64,000 nt of DNA from Verrucomicrobiota bacterium (GCA_026397915.1 JAPLTX010000045.1:80915-144914), one strand, 5' to 3'; positions 26,692-36,325 are shown, numbered from the stretch's first letter. Numbers and translations are program-made. The notes: generated by a model not told the origin, from the sequence alone.

Positions 26692-27363
26692 ATGTGGAGT
26701 TGGTTGATTGATTTCTTCGTTGAAGGCGGCCCCGTCATGGTGCCGCTCACCATCGCGTCCGTCATTGCCGTGGCCATCATAATCGAGCGCAGCCTCGCAC
26801 TGCGCCGCAAGACCGTTATTGGGCCGACCTTGGCCGGTGCGATCGAACGGCTCCGTCCCGGCGAGACATCCGCCAGACTCGCTGTCCTCGCCGACAACGA
26901 TCCCTCCGCGCTTGGTGCCATTGTCCGCGTTGCACTGAACCATCTCGAATGGCCCCGCACCGAGAACGTCGAGGCCGTCCAGACCCGCGCACGCAGCGAA
27001 GCCGTAAAACTCGAACACGGCCTCATCGCGCTGGAGATCGTCATTGGTATCTCGCCGCTGCTCGGCCTGCTCGGCACGCTTGGCGGCCTGAAATACCTCT
27101 TCAGGGACATCGGGCAGATTGCCACCGAGACCGGCACCACAGGCTTGGGCATCGGCATCAGCCACGCGCTGAATTGCACCTTCTTCGGTCTGCTCATCGC
27201 CATCATCGCCCTCATCGGTTGGAGCTACTTCAACCGCAAGGTCGAGCGCATGGCCGTGGAAATGGAAAGCATGCTCAGTGACCTGCTCTCCAAGCTTTAT
27301 CGCAACTCCACCGATACCGCCGTCTATCCGCGCATGGACCGTCGCGCCGCCAACGTCGAGTAA
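26692..27363 (+). CDS. MotA/TolQ/ExbB proton-channel protein
   Basis: The 223-residue protein has three membrane helices (residues 15-35, about 120-140 and 160-180) and the family block IGISPLLGLLGTLGGLKYLF, followed by GTTGLGIGISHALNCTFFGL. It forms the pentameric channel that, with the ExbD-like protein encoded next, turns proton flow into motion of the TonB-like protein encoded before it. The spacing to the upstream gene is 3 bases. Confidence 0.88.
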   Translation: MWSWLIDFFVEGGPVMVPLTIASVIAVAIIIERSLALRRKTVIGPTLAGAIERLRPGETSARLAVLADNDPSALGAIVRVALNHLEWPRTENVEAVQTRARSEAVKLEHGLIALEIVIGISPLLGLLGTLGGLKYLFRDIGQIATETGTTGLGIGISHALNCTFFGLLIAIIALIGWSYFNRKVERMAVEMESMLSDLLSKLYRNSTDTAVYPRMDRRAANVE

Positions 27364-27391
27364 CTTGCCGTCCAGCCTCCTCGCCGCCTTC

Positions 27392-27805
27392 ATGAAGTTC
27401 TACAGCAAACCCCGCCGCACCCCGACGATCATTATCGTCGCGCTCATAGACATTCTGGTGGTGCTGCTGATCTTCTTCATGGTCACTACCACGTTTATCC
27501 GCCAGCCGGCTGTGCAGATCACCCTGCCAAAATCCAAGACGGGCAAGGAAGTCAAACGCGAACAAGGCCTCGTGCTCACCGTTTCCCCCGACGGCAAAAT
27601 GTTCCTGAACACGCAGCCCGTTCCTGCGGAGCAACTCGTGGAACGGTTGCGCACCGCAAGGATTCAAAATCCCAACGTCGTGGTGGAAATGCGCGCCGAC
27701 CAGAAGACCACGCTCGACCTCATCATTACCGTCGTGGACGCCGCCAACCAGGCCGGCATCCAAATCATTAACACCTTCACCCGATCCGGCTCTGCCCCTC
27801 AGTAG
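27392..27805 (+). CDS. ExbD/TolR-family biopolymer transport protein
   Basis: The 137-residue protein has one N-terminal helix, PTIIIVALIDILVVLLIFFM, with the conserved membrane Asp that carries protons in ExbD/TolR, and a periplasmic domain (VVEMRADQKTTLDLIITVVD). The start MKFYSKPRR at 27392 is preferred; an earlier reading from 27278 overlaps the ExbB-like gene in another frame and is not family-like. It completes the TonB-like/ExbB/ExbD set. Confidence 0.85.
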   Translation: MKFYSKPRRTPTIIIVALIDILVVLLIFFMVTTTFIRQPAVQITLPKSKTGKEVKREQGLVLTVSPDGKMFLNTQPVPAEQLVERLRTARIQNPNVVVEMRADQKTTLDLIITVVDAANQAGIQIINTFTRSGSAPQ

Positions 27806-27908
27806 CATCCCCTGCCCCACGCACCTCGCGCACGGGAAGACCGCCGCATGTCGTTTCGTTACGTTTTACGCTTCACGTTTTACGTTTCATCGCTAGAATC
27901 CTACCGCC

Positions 27909-28808
27909 ATGACAAACTCAAACGACACCCTGCTCTCCATCAACATCCCCGGCCTGAAAAAACTGCGCAGCGGTAAAGTGCGCGAGATTTTCGATCTCGG
28001 CGACCGGCTGCTGTTTCTCGCGACCGACCGCATTTCGGCGTTCGACGTGATCATGCCGACCGGCATTCCGCTCAAGGGGCGCGTCCTGTCGTCCATCTCG
28101 AAGTTCTGGTTTGAGAAGACGGCCCACATCATCCCCAACCACGTCCTGACGATGGACTTCGCCGACTTCCCCGCGGAGTTGCAGCCATATCGCCAGGAGA
28201 TCGAAGGACGCGCCATGATCGTCCGAAAATGCAAGCCGCTGGCAGTGGAGTGCATTGTGCGCGGTTATCTCGCCGGCTCCGGCTGGAAGGAATACAAGCA
28301 GAGCCAGAGCGTCTGCGGCGTCAAGCTGCCCTCTGCACTGCTCGAATCGTCGGAGTTGCCCGAACCGATCTTTACACCCTCCACAAAGGCGCAAAGCGGT
28401 CACGACATCAACATCAGCTACCAGCAGTCGGCGAAGATCCTGGGCCAGGAGCTGGCCGAGCGGGTGCATGACGCCTCGTTGGCCATCTATAAGTGGGCGC
28501 GGGCATTCGCGAGGGAACGCGGCATCATCATCGCCGACACGAAGTTTGAATTCGGCCTGCTGCCGGATGGCAATGTGATCCTTATTGACGAAGTGCTGAC
28601 GCCGGATAGCTCGCGCTTCTGGCCGGCAAGCGAATACCAACCCGGTCGCGGCCAACCAAGTTTTGACAAGCAGTTTGTGCGCGATTATCTCGAAACGCTC
28701 GACTGGAACAAGACACCACCGGGGCCGAAGCTGCCGGAGGAGATTGTCACCAAGACAAGTGAGAAATATCTGGAGGCGTATCGCCGGATCACAGGAACGG
28801 AATTGTAA
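27909..28808 (+). CDS. purC: SAICAR synthetase (phosphoribosylaminoimidazole-succinocarboxamide synthase)
   Basis: The 299-residue protein shows KKLRSGKVREIFDLGDRLLF near the N-terminus (nucleotide loop), LATDRISAFDVIMPTGIP, ECIVRGYLAGSGWKEYK, DTKFEFGLLPDGNVILIDE and LTPDSSRFWPA, all hallmarks of the eukaryote-like long PurC. It joins aspartate to CAIR in purine synthesis. It stands alone, preceded by a 103-bp gap containing a twice-repeated acgttttacg motif. Confidence 0.95.
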   Translation: MTNSNDTLLSINIPGLKKLRSGKVREIFDLGDRLLFLATDRISAFDVIMPTGIPLKGRVLSSISKFWFEKTAHIIPNHVLTMDFADFPAELQPYRQEIEGRAMIVRKCKPLAVECIVRGYLAGSGWKEYKQSQSVCGVKLPSALLESSELPEPIFTPSTKAQSGHDINISYQQSAKILGQELAERVHDASLAIYKWARAFARERGIIIADTKFEFGLLPDGNVILIDEVLTPDSSRFWPASEYQPGRGQPSFDKQFVRDYLETLDWNKTPPGPKLPEEIVTKTSEKYLEAYRRITGTEL

Positions 28809-28813
28809 AAGTA

Positions 28814-28834
28814 GGACAGGCGTCCTGCCTGTCC
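28814..28834 (+). terminator. Hairpin after purC
   Basis: An 8-base perfect stem (28814-28821 with 28827-28834) with a 5-base loop lies 6 bases past the purC stop. No U-tract follows. A related palindrome (28849-28872) stands next to it; both use the words acaggc and gtcctgc and look like a dispersed repeat family that may serve as terminator. Confidence 0.4.
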
Positions 28835-28877
28835 ACTCATCAACCAATGGACAGGCGCGACGCCCGTCCTGCTTTGA

Positions 28878-29771
28878 ATGCTTGCGCTCATAGACGAATT
28901 CATTACCCACGTCGCCCTCGAGCGCGGGCAGGCAAAGAACACGCAGGACACCTACCGGCGGATGCTGACCCAGTTCGCCGGTTACTTGCAGGGCCGGAAC
29001 GTGCAGCGCTGGGGTGAGGTCACATCGCAGCACATCACCGAGTATTTGCTCTACCAGCGAAAGCGCGAGATGGCCCTCAACTCCATCCTGTTGGAGCTGG
29101 CAGCAATCCGCGTCTTCTTCCGCTTCCTATACGCCAACCGATTCGTGCCCTCGAATGTAGCCGAACTCATAGACCGGCCACGGAAATTCAAATCATTGCC
29201 CAAATCGCTCTCGATGGCCGACGTGGACAAACTGCTCCAACTGCCCACCGGTGACGATCCGCGCGCCGTGCGCGACCAAGCGATTCTGGAGGTGATGTAT
29301 GCCAGCGGCTTGCGCGCATCTGAACTTGCAACACTGAAGCTGGAGAACATTAATTTCGAGTCTGGCTTCCTGCGCGTGATCGGCAAGGGCAACAAGGAAC
29401 GCATCGTGCCCATCGGTCGGCAGGCGCTGGAACGGCTGAAGTTGTATCTCGACCGGATGAGGCCGAAGCTCGTGCGCCCGCACACGCCGAGTGCGCTGTT
29501 CCTGAGCAACCGCGGCCGGCAACTGAGCCGTGTGACATTGTGGAAAATGGTGAGCGGTTGCGCCAAACGCGCCGGCGTTGCCAAACACGTCAGCCCGCAC
29601 ATGCTCCGACATAGCTTCGCCACACACCTGCTGGAAAACGGCGCCGACCTCCGCGTGATCCAAGAGATGCTGGGCCACGCCGACATTTCCACGACGCAGG
29701 TTTACACCCATGTGGACAGCCAGCGGCTCAAGAGCGTGCATTACCAGTTTCATCCCCGAGCGAAGGGATGA
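28878..29771 (+). CDS. xerD: Tyrosine recombinase XerD-like
   Basis: The 297-residue protein has the SAM-like N-terminal core-binding domain and the catalytic residues of tyrosine recombinases: Arg in YASGLRASELATL, Lys in VIGKGNKERIVPIG, HMLRHSFATHLLENGA (H-x-x-R), the His in MLGHADISTTQVYTHV and the nucleophile Tyr in the same block. The ending HYQFHPRAKG matches XerD more than XerC. It resolves chromosome dimers at dif. It is not next to phage genes, so a housekeeping role is more likely than an integrase. Confidence 0.85.
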   Translation: MLALIDEFITHVALERGQAKNTQDTYRRMLTQFAGYLQGRNVQRWGEVTSQHITEYLLYQRKREMALNSILLELAAIRVFFRFLYANRFVPSNVAELIDRPRKFKSLPKSLSMADVDKLLQLPTGDDPRAVRDQAILEVMYASGLRASELATLKLENINFESGFLRVIGKGNKERIVPIGRQALERLKLYLDRMRPKLVRPHTPSALFLSNRGRQLSRVTLWKMVSGCAKRAGVAKHVSPHMLRHSFATHLLENGADLRVIQEMLGHADISTTQVYTHVDSQRLKSVHYQFHPRAKG

Positions 29772-29831
29772 CACGCATCCGTTACGGATTCTTCGCTTGG
29801 CTTCCATTCGGCTGTGCGTTAGCTTCCACCC

Positions 29832-30569
29832 GTGGCCGACCTCAAGCAGCTTGAGGAGCGCCTCGGTCATCAGTTCCGACGGGCTGAACTGTTGAGCGAG
29901 GCGCTCACACATCGTTCGGTGCTCCACGAGAGCAGCCCGAACAAATCCACCGTGCCCAAACCCACCACCGACAACCAACGGCTGGAGTTCTTCGGTGACG
30001 CGGTCCTTCAACTGGCGCTGACCGAGGTCGTCTTCGACCGTTTTCCCCATGCCGACGAAGGTGAGTTGACGAAAATGCGCGCCCGCTTTGCCAACCGCCA
30101 CATGCTTTGCCATCTGGCCCGCGCCCTGTTGCTTGGAGACTACCTCCATCTTGGCAAGGGCGAGGAAACCAGCGGCGGCCGTTCGCGCACGTCGAATCTC
30201 GCCGACGCGTTTGAGTCGGTCATCGGTGCCATCTATCTGGATGCCGGTTTCGAGGCAGCCCGACGGTTCGTGCTCGCCCAGCTTCAACCGGAACTGGCTC
30301 AACTGGAGGCCAGTCCTGACGCTGACAACCCCAAAGGCATGTTGCAGGAGATGATCCAAGAGCGCCACGGCAAGAACCCCCTCTATCGCATCACCAACCA
30401 GAGCGGGCCTGACCACGCCAAGCATTTCGAGGCCATCGTCGAGTTTGACGGGTTGGAACTCGGGCGCGGCGTCGGCCAGAGCAAGAAGGAAGCCGAGACA
30501 CGCGCCGCCTATGCGGCCATCGCCAAGCTGAGCGGCTCGCCGGAAGGACCCGCGGCCAAACCGTCGTAA
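29832..30569 (+). CDS. rnc: Ribonuclease III
   Basis: The 245-residue protein has the RNase III signature NQRLEFFGDAVLQL (Glu and Asp ligands of the metal), LADAFESVIGAIYLDAG (second acidic pair) and a C-terminal double-stranded RNA-binding domain (NPKGMLQEMIQERHGKNPLY...KKEAETRAAYAAI). A seven-residue Pro/Thr/Lys stretch (TVPKPTT) is inserted just before the signature. It cuts structured RNA such as rRNA precursors. The start is GTG at 29832. Confidence 0.95.
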   Translation: MADLKQLEERLGHQFRRAELLSEALTHRSVLHESSPNKSTVPKPTTDNQRLEFFGDAVLQLALTEVVFDRFPHADEGELTKMRARFANRHMLCHLARALLLGDYLHLGKGEETSGGRSRTSNLADAFESVIGAIYLDAGFEAARRFVLAQLQPELAQLEASPDADNPKGMLQEMIQERHGKNPLYRITNQSGPDHAKHFEAIVEFDGLELGRGVGQSKKEAETRAAYAAIAKLSGSPEGPAAKPS

Positions 30570-30576
30570 GTGTTGC

Positions 30577-33498
30577 TCAGTTGACGCGAAACACTTTCTG
30601 GTAAAGCGTGCGCACTCGTTGCCGGGCCGCGCGGTAGATCTTCCAGAATTCTTCCAACGACGGAGCGCCGAGACGGCACGCCAAGGCCGCTTGATCTTCC
30701 GCCGTCGCAGGCAGGCCCGACACGGAGTTGTTCTGGACGCGACGCAGGACCAACTCGATGCGGCGTTGCACCATGTAGTCCTCGCGCAAGTGGCGCGCTT
30801 CCTCCTCCGTCAACGCGCCAACCTTCCCCAATTCGCCGAGTGCCTCCAACGTGTGCGGCCGGCGGACCGCTGGATGCACCGCTCCGTGGCGCAACTGGAG
30901 CGCCTGCACGATGAACTCCACCTCGACAACACCACCCGCGCCGGTCTTGAGGTTCAATTCCGGCTGCTTCTGGTCGCCGCGCTCATGTTCGACGCGCACA
31001 CGCATTCGCGCAATTTCGGCGAGTTCCGCATCACTCAGCGGTCGTGAATAGATGGTCTTGTCCACCAGCCGCTGGAACTGCCTGCCGAGCGCGGCGTCAC
31101 CCGCAATGAATCGGGCCTTCGTCAACGCCTGCCGTTCCCACAATAGCGCGCGTTTCTCGTAGTAGGCAGCGTAGGCGTCAAGCGATTGCGCGAGCACGCC
31201 TTTGTCGCCGTCAGGCCGCAGTCGCGCGTCGAGCGCATATACGGAGCCTTCGTCGGTCTGGCGACCCATGAACTCGATCAGCCGTTTCGCCAGCGCGACG
31301 GCGGTGTTGGTCTGCTTCACGCCGCCCTGGGTGACGAAGAGAACGTCGAGATCGGCGCCGTAGCTCAACTCGTGACCACCAAATTTCCCCACACCGATGA
31401 CAGCGAACGGCAGGCGCGGCGTTTTCATCTCCTTCAGGCACGCCGGCAATGCGAAATCCACGCAAGCTTCGGCCAGCGTGGACTGTTCGTCCTGAACTTT
31501 CTCAAGGTCGCTGAGGCCGAGCACATCGCGCACGCCACAGCGCAGTAACTCGGCTCGCTTGTAGATCCGAATCCAGTCCTCCGGCTTCCGCCGGCCGCGT
31601 GTGCTGCGCAGTTCCTCCAGCACGTCCGCGCGCGACTTGTAGTGCCGGAGAATGTCGGGGCGCGTCACCTCCTCAAATAGTTCCGGCCGCCTGACGACGA
31701 CGTCCGCCAGAAAGCGGCTGTTATCGAACAGCCTCAGCAACAGGTCGAGCACCTTCGGATTGGAGGCCAGCATCTCGAAGAGCATCGCGCGGGAACCGTA
31801 ACTCTCGGCGAACCGCTGCAGTTGGTTCAGCGCCTCGTCGGGCTGCGCGAGGCCGGCGACGGTCGTGCCGCCGCCTTCGGCATGATGCTCGGCGATGGAG
31901 CGCGGGTTCACGACGCGCAATATCTCCGGTAGGATGCGCGAAAACAGCGCTCCCGTGCGGGCAGAGATGTGGACGTGTCCCGGTCCTCGCGCCATCTGGT
32001 AGAGAACCTTCGCCGCCGCGTCCGGCTTCCGAAAACCGGCGGACGACAGCGCCTCAACGAACTCAGTCTGGCGCGTCTGGTCGCCGAACATCTTGCGCCA
32101 GCGGGCGCGAGCTTCGTTCCGCGGGGCGCCGAGTAGGCGGGCGTAAACCCCGCGCACGCAGCGGGTGTGCACCGACAACTGCTTTTCAAAAGCAACGATC
32201 GTGTCGAAGCCGAGCGAGCGCGCCAGACGCAAGACGGCCGTCCGGTCGGTCGGGATGGTGTGTGTCTGTAGGCCTGCGTCCATTTGCAGCCGGTGCTCGA
32301 CCGTGCGGAGAAAATGGTAGGCGGCGGTCAGGTCGTTTACCTCGTCGTGCGGCAGTTGGCCGTATTCGCCGAACTTCTGCAGAGCGCCGAGCGTGCTGGC
32401 GGTTTGCAGGAACGGGCTGCGGCCGGCGTGGAGCAGTTGCAGTGTCTGCGCGACGAACTCAATCTCGCGGATGCCGCCGACGCCAAGCTTCACGTGCCGC
32501 GTCAGTCGCGCGTCGCCGACGATCTCCCGCTCGATGCGCTGTTTGATGAGCGCGATCTCGCCGAGCACCTCCTCGCTGACGTAGCGCGGGAAGCGGAACG
32601 GGTGGATGGTTTCAAGAAACTCCTCCACCAGATGCGCGCTGCCGGCGCAGCAACGGGTCTTGATGAGCATCATCCGTTCCCATGTCTCGCCGCGGCTGGC
32701 GTAGTAATTCTCGCAGCTCTCCACCGTGCGGACCAGCGAACCGGCGTCACCTTCCGGCCGCAGCCGCAGGTCCACGCGGAACAGATCACCTTCCGTCGTG
32801 TGCGCGCTGACGGACGCCACGGCGGCCTCGACTAGTTTGGTGAAGAACTGCTGGTTCGACATGGTGCGGCGGCCGTCGCGAATCGTGTCGCCGTCAGCGC
32901 CATAGAGGAACATGAGGTCAATGTCGCTGCTGTAGTTCAACTCGCGCCCGCCGAGCTTCCCCAGTCCGATGATGGCGAAATCGCGGTTCGACGGCTCACC
33001 GTATCGCGCGATCAGCTCCGGCCAGTGAATTGCAAGCACCTCGCACAGGCACACGTCGGCGAGGTCAGAAACCTCCGACACCACCTGCACAAGGTTGGCG
33101 CGGCCAGTCAGGTCGCGCAGCCCGATGAGCGCCATCTCACGCTGTTTGAACCGCCGCAGCGCGTTTACCTTCATGCCCGGCAACGCGATGGTGACGGCAG
33201 CGTTTGCATCGTGAGCCAGCGCCACTTTCGGCCGGCCCTCATCGAACTGCGCATCGGTCAACAGCCAGTCCAGATACTCAGGATGCCGCACCAGCGTGTC
33301 GCTGATGGGCTGTGACGCGCCAAACCCCGCCGCCAGCACAGGCACCAGCCAGCCGTTCTGCTCCAAGAGTTGCAGCAACCGCGTCCGTTCCGGGTCGCCA
33401 TCGAGCAAACGCTGGAAATTCCGCCGGGAGCGATCGGGGTCCGCCGAAGCGCGGCAAGCGACGTCAATGGCGGCGGGCAGTGATGATGGCGCCTTCAT
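30577..33498 (-). CDS. glnE: Glutamine synthetase adenylyltransferase / deadenylase
   Basis: The 973-residue protein has two nucleotidyltransferase domains: GLGKLGGRELNYSSDIDLMF in the first half and GVGKFGGHELSYGADLDVLF in the second, each with the catalytic DxD pair, and helical GlnD-UR-like regions (GVGGIREIEFVAQTLQLLHA; GAGGVVEVEFIVQALQLRHG). It adds AMP to glutamine synthetase, or removes it, in response to nitrogen state. It converges with rnc and overlaps the rhomboid gene by 4 bases. Confidence 0.95.
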   Translation of the reverse strand: MKAPSSLPAAIDVACRASADPDRSRRNFQRLLDGDPERTRLLQLLEQNGWLVPVLAAGFGASQPISDTLVRHPEYLDWLLTDAQFDEGRPKVALAHDANAAVTIALPGMKVNALRRFKQREMALIGLRDLTGRANLVQVVSEVSDLADVCLCEVLAIHWPELIARYGEPSNRDFAIIGLGKLGGRELNYSSDIDLMFLYGADGDTIRDGRRTMSNQQFFTKLVEAAVASVSAHTTEGDLFRVDLRLRPEGDAGSLVRTVESCENYYASRGETWERMMLIKTRCCAGSAHLVEEFLETIHPFRFPRYVSEEVLGEIALIKQRIEREIVGDARLTRHVKLGVGGIREIEFVAQTLQLLHAGRSPFLQTASTLGALQKFGEYGQLPHDEVNDLTAAYHFLRTVEHRLQMDAGLQTHTIPTDRTAVLRLARSLGFDTIVAFEKQLSVHTRCVRGVYARLLGAPRNEARARWRKMFGDQTRQTEFVEALSSAGFRKPDAAAKVLYQMARGPGHVHISARTGALFSRILPEILRVVNPRSIAEHHAEGGGTTVAGLAQPDEALNQLQRFAESYGSRAMLFEMLASNPKVLDLLLRLFDNSRFLADVVVRRPELFEEVTRPDILRHYKSRADVLEELRSTRGRRKPEDWIRIYKRAELLRCGVRDVLGLSDLEKVQDEQSTLAEACVDFALPACLKEMKTPRLPFAVIGVGKFGGHELSYGADLDVLFVTQGGVKQTNTAVALAKRLIEFMGRQTDEGSVYALDARLRPDGDKGVLAQSLDAYAAYYEKRALLWERQALTKARFIAGDAALGRQFQRLVDKTIYSRPLSDAELAEIARMRVRVEHERGDQKQPELNLKTGAGGVVEVEFIVQALQLRHGAVHPAVRRPHTLEALGELGKVGALTEEEARHLREDYMVQRRIELVLRRVQNNSVSGLPATAEDQAALACRLGAPSLEEFWKIYRAARQRVRTLYQKVFRVN

Positions 33499-34421
33499 TT
33501 ACCAGGGGACTCGCCCGACGGGCGGGAGTCTTGCGAGCGCGCTTTCATTCTTGTCTGCGCTTGTTCGAGGATCGCGCGCTCCTCGCGGGTCAGACTGTGA
33601 ATTCCATGACGCGAAATCTTGTCGAGAATCGGGTCCACTTGTTTGCTGATGAACTCCTCCGGCGACATGTTCTTCACTTGCCTCCGCTGTTCCAGCAGGC
33701 GAGTCACGGGCCGAGCCGCAGCCTGGAGTTTCTCGACAGGCCACGACGGCTCGCCCCAACCTAGCCACTTGATGAATACGTAGCCGATGACAATCCCGCC
33801 GAGGTGCGCCAGATGCGCAACCTGGCCGTTGGCCTCCACCAACGACTCGTAGGCCACCAGCGCCACGGCGATCCATGCCCACCACTTGGCCTTCATCGTG
33901 ACCGGCACCACGAGGAACAGCAACAGTGTGATCGGCCGTTCCGGCACCAACGTGGCGAACGCAATGCAAACGGCATACACCGCCGCCGACGCGCCAAGCA
34001 ACGGCACGGCGCTGTGCCAGTTGAACGCGAGCCAGCAGGCGGCGCCAAAAAGGCCGCCGGCGAAGTAAAGTTGCAAGAACCGCCGGGGGCCGATGTGTTC
34101 CTCGACATCGCGTCCGAATATCCAGAGCGCGAGAAGATTGAAGATGATGTGGAGGATGTTGACGCTGTGCAGGAACATGTAGGTGCCGAGTTGCCACACC
34201 ATGCCTGAACGCAGTCCGCGCCCGCTGAGCCCGAAAATGCGATCGAAGAGCGAGCGCCATGAAGGGTCTCCTTGAACGATCTGGCTCAGCGCGAACAGCA
34301 GCGTTTGCAACGCGAACACCGCGACCGTGGCTACCAGTAACAGGCGAACCGCCGCCGAAGGCTTGCCCAGCCAACCCAAGCCGGGCAACTCTCCCATATT
34401 CCATGAACTTCGCCATCTCAT
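33495..34421 (-). CDS. Rhomboid-family intramembrane serine protease
   Basis: The 308-residue protein has six or more membrane helices. The catalytic Ser lies in LLGASAAVYAV (GxS), and the His in QVAHLAHLGGIVIGYVF of the last core helix; TYMFLHSVNILHIIFNLLAL is the helix with the conserved HxxxN. The C-terminal 80 residues are soluble and charged. The protein cleaves other membrane proteins within the bilayer; its substrate is unknown. Overlap with glnE (ATGA) suggests co-translation. Confidence 0.9.
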   Translation of the reverse strand: MRWRSSWNMGELPGLGWLGKPSAAVRLLLVATVAVFALQTLLFALSQIVQGDPSWRSLFDRIFGLSGRGLRSGMVWQLGTYMFLHSVNILHIIFNLLALWIFGRDVEEHIGPRRFLQLYFAGGLFGAACWLAFNWHSAVPLLGASAAVYAVCIAFATLVPERPITLLLFLVVPVTMKAKWWAWIAVALVAYESLVEANGQVAHLAHLGGIVIGYVFIKWLGWGEPSWPVEKLQAAARPVTRLLEQRRQVKNMSPEEFISKQVDPILDKISRHGIHSLTREERAILEQAQTRMKARSQDSRPSGESPGK

Positions 34422-34606
34422 GCCATATCTGCTGTCGTAATCTCGATTCGAGTCGTTGTTGTCATCGTGCTCTCGCCTGATCTATCCAGCGGCCATTAAA
34501 GCCACCTTGCCGTAGCTTTGCGAAGGAAAAAGCACGCGCGGCCCGACTACGCACGGCGTAAGGAATGCGAAAGTTACTTCGTAGCTCGCCACTTCATGGC
34601 GCTATT

Positions 34607-34625
34607 CCCGCGACGGAGTCGCGGG
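34607..34625. repeat. 19-bp palindromic repeat, copy 1
   Basis: The sequence cccgcgacggagtcgcggg is an 8-base perfect inverted repeat around a 3-base loop. An identical copy is at 36326-36344. It lies between the rhomboid and GreB-like genes in a 213-bp gap that otherwise holds nothing recognisable. Confidence 0.6.
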
Positions 34626-34634
34626 CTGCATGGC

Positions 34635-35138
34635 CTACTCATACTTGATGGCAACGATCTCCAGTTCCTGCTCGCCGGAGGGTGACTTGAACCGCACGCG
34701 TTCGCCCAGCCGCGTGTTCAGCAGCGCCCTGGCGATCGGCGAGAGCCAACTCACCCAGCCACGGTCAATATCTGCCTCATCCACGCCGACGATGCGATAG
34801 CGCGACCCCTCACCGCTACGTTCCCGCACTGTCACCGTCGCCCCAAACTGGACGCGCTGCGCGTCGGCCGGCGGAGGCACGACTACAGCAGACTCCAAGC
34901 ACCGCTGAAGCAGATCAATCCGCTGGTTCACCTCCTGAAGCTGACGTTTCGCGTCCGCATCATCCGCCGCAGCGAGACGAGGCCGCTCAGTCCGCACCAG
35001 TCGCTCCAATTCCCCCCGAAACCGCCGCGAACCATCCGGGGTGATGTAGTTCTGCGCGCCCGGCGGCAACGGCACCCGTCGCGCCAATGTTGGCCGCTCT
35101 GGCTGGTCGTCGGATTCGCGGACGAAGGCCCGGCTCAT
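34635..35138 (-). CDS. greB: GreB-like transcription elongation factor
   Basis: The 167-residue protein has the GreA/B plan: NYITPDGSRRFRGELERLV at the start of the N-terminal coiled coil, and a C-terminal FKBP-like domain VQFGATVTVRERSGEG, YRIVGVDEADIDRGWVSWLS, PIARALLNTRLGERVRFKSP. The tip between the two coiled-coil helices reads AAADDADAKRQL instead of the usual acidic EN-DY-YGK, but it keeps three Asp. It would rescue backtracked RNA polymerase by stimulating transcript cleavage. It overlaps the upstream beta-propeller gene by 4 bases. Confidence 0.8.
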   Translation of the reverse strand: MSRAFVRESDDQPERPTLARRVPLPPGAQNYITPDGSRRFRGELERLVRTERPRLAAADDADAKRQLQEVNQRIDLLQRCLESAVVVPPPADAQRVQFGATVTVRERSGEGSRYRIVGVDEADIDRGWVSWLSPIARALLNTRLGERVRFKSPSGEQELEIVAIKYE

Positions 35139-36310
35139 GGTGATGATGCACCGGTTTCCGCCACGAATAGCTGCGTCCAGTCGCCGCTGCTGACGTTGAA
35201 GTAGATGCGCCGGCCGTCGGGACTGAAGACGGGGTGCGGGTGCGACTTTCGCCACGACTTCGCGCCGCGCGAGTTATCGAAGCGGTGGATGATGACGTGG
35301 TTCTTGCCGCGGATATCCGACACCGCCACCCCCCACTCCCTCTCAGTGCCGCCGAATTTCTCCAACGTCGTATCGGTGACCACCAGCTTGCCGTCGGGGC
35401 TGGCGGTCGGATGATCGCCGCGAAAACCGGGCAGATCAGGAATGCGCCGCGCCGCGCCGTCGTCGCTGTCTATGAGATAGTTCCCTTTTTGCACGATGGT
35501 CCGCGAGTCGGGATGCCACGCCGGATGACCCCAGTTCGCCGTCGCGAACAGAAACCGTTTGTTCTCCAGGTCGTAGCAGACCAAACCGAGGCGCACGCTC
35601 GCCTTGGAAGTGCGGAAATCGCCGCCGCCCGGCGACGCCAGCTTAAAAAACACGCGCTTGAGGTCGGGGCTGATGATCGGGAAAAACACCGACATCGGTT
35701 TGTCGCCGAAGAGCTTGGTGATCAACTCTGGATACTTCGCCCGCACCGCATCCGCGGTGACGACAGTCGTGATTTCGCCCGTCTCGACGTTGAGCAGTTC
35801 GAGGTCGCGATGCGCGCCGGGATTCCAGTGCTGGCCGTAGATGGGCATGAGGTCACTGTTGGCCTGGCCCCAGCACAGTTGCCGCTGCCGCGCCAACACC
35901 CGCTCCTTGCCAGACTCGACATCCACCGCTGCCACGACCCATTCGCCATTGCGCACGTCGTGGAACACCACGCGCCGGCCGCGCGAGGCCCACTGCTGGC
36001 ACGCCGCCCGATGCGGGTCCTCGGTGTTGATGTTGCGCGCCAGCATTTTTTCCCGGCCCGTCGCACGTTCGAGGATGCGAAGTTCACCGCGATGAGAATC
36101 GGGAGTGGTCGAGACATAAAACAACACCCACCGGCCGGCCGGGCTTTCGGGACAGACGTTGACGTAGGAATGAATCGTGTGCCGCCCCGGCTGCGTCGTG
36201 ACAGGCCGGATACTCACATTGCTACGCCACGGGGCAAGCGGGTCGTCATCGCTGTTTGCGTCAACCACACCGACACCAACCAGCAAGACTATCAACCACC
36301 ATGACCTCAT
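35135..36310 (-). CDS. Secreted beta-propeller protein, oligogalacturonate-lyase/TolB-like
   Basis: About 391 residues with a signal peptide (MRSWWLIVLLVGVGVVDANS). The rest is a beta-propeller with TolB/WD40-like strands (ERATGREKMLARN, PIISPDLKRVFFKLAS, HPTASPDGKLVVTD) and the C-terminal SHPHPVFSPDGRRIYFNVSS, which resembles the HxH metal site of oligogalacturonate lyase (PelW/Ogl). If active it would act on pectin fragments in the periplasm. The neighbouring DUF6807 and MFS genes fit a carbohydrate-use setting. The enzyme assignment is tentative. Confidence 0.6.
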   Translation of the reverse strand: MRSWWLIVLLVGVGVVDANSDDDPLAPWRSNVSIRPVTTQPGRHTIHSYVNVCPESPAGRWVLFYVSTTPDSHRGELRILERATGREKMLARNINTEDPHRAACQQWASRGRRVVFHDVRNGEWVVAAVDVESGKERVLARQRQLCWGQANSDLMPIYGQHWNPGAHRDLELLNVETGEITTVVTADAVRAKYPELITKLFGDKPMSVFFPIISPDLKRVFFKLASPGGGDFRTSKASVRLGLVCYDLENKRFLFATANWGHPAWHPDSRTIVQKGNYLIDSDDGAARRIPDLPGFRGDHPTASPDGKLVVTDTTLEKFGGTEREWGVAVSDIRGKNHVIIHRFDNSRGAKSWRKSHPHPVFSPDGRRIYFNVSSGDWTQLFVAETGASSP

Positions 36311-36325
36311 ATTCTTCTCCGGTTT

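Noticed and set aside
28878..29771. Phage or island integrase
   Set aside because: The protein ends and box spacing match housekeeping XerD, and no phage genes or attachment repeats surround it.
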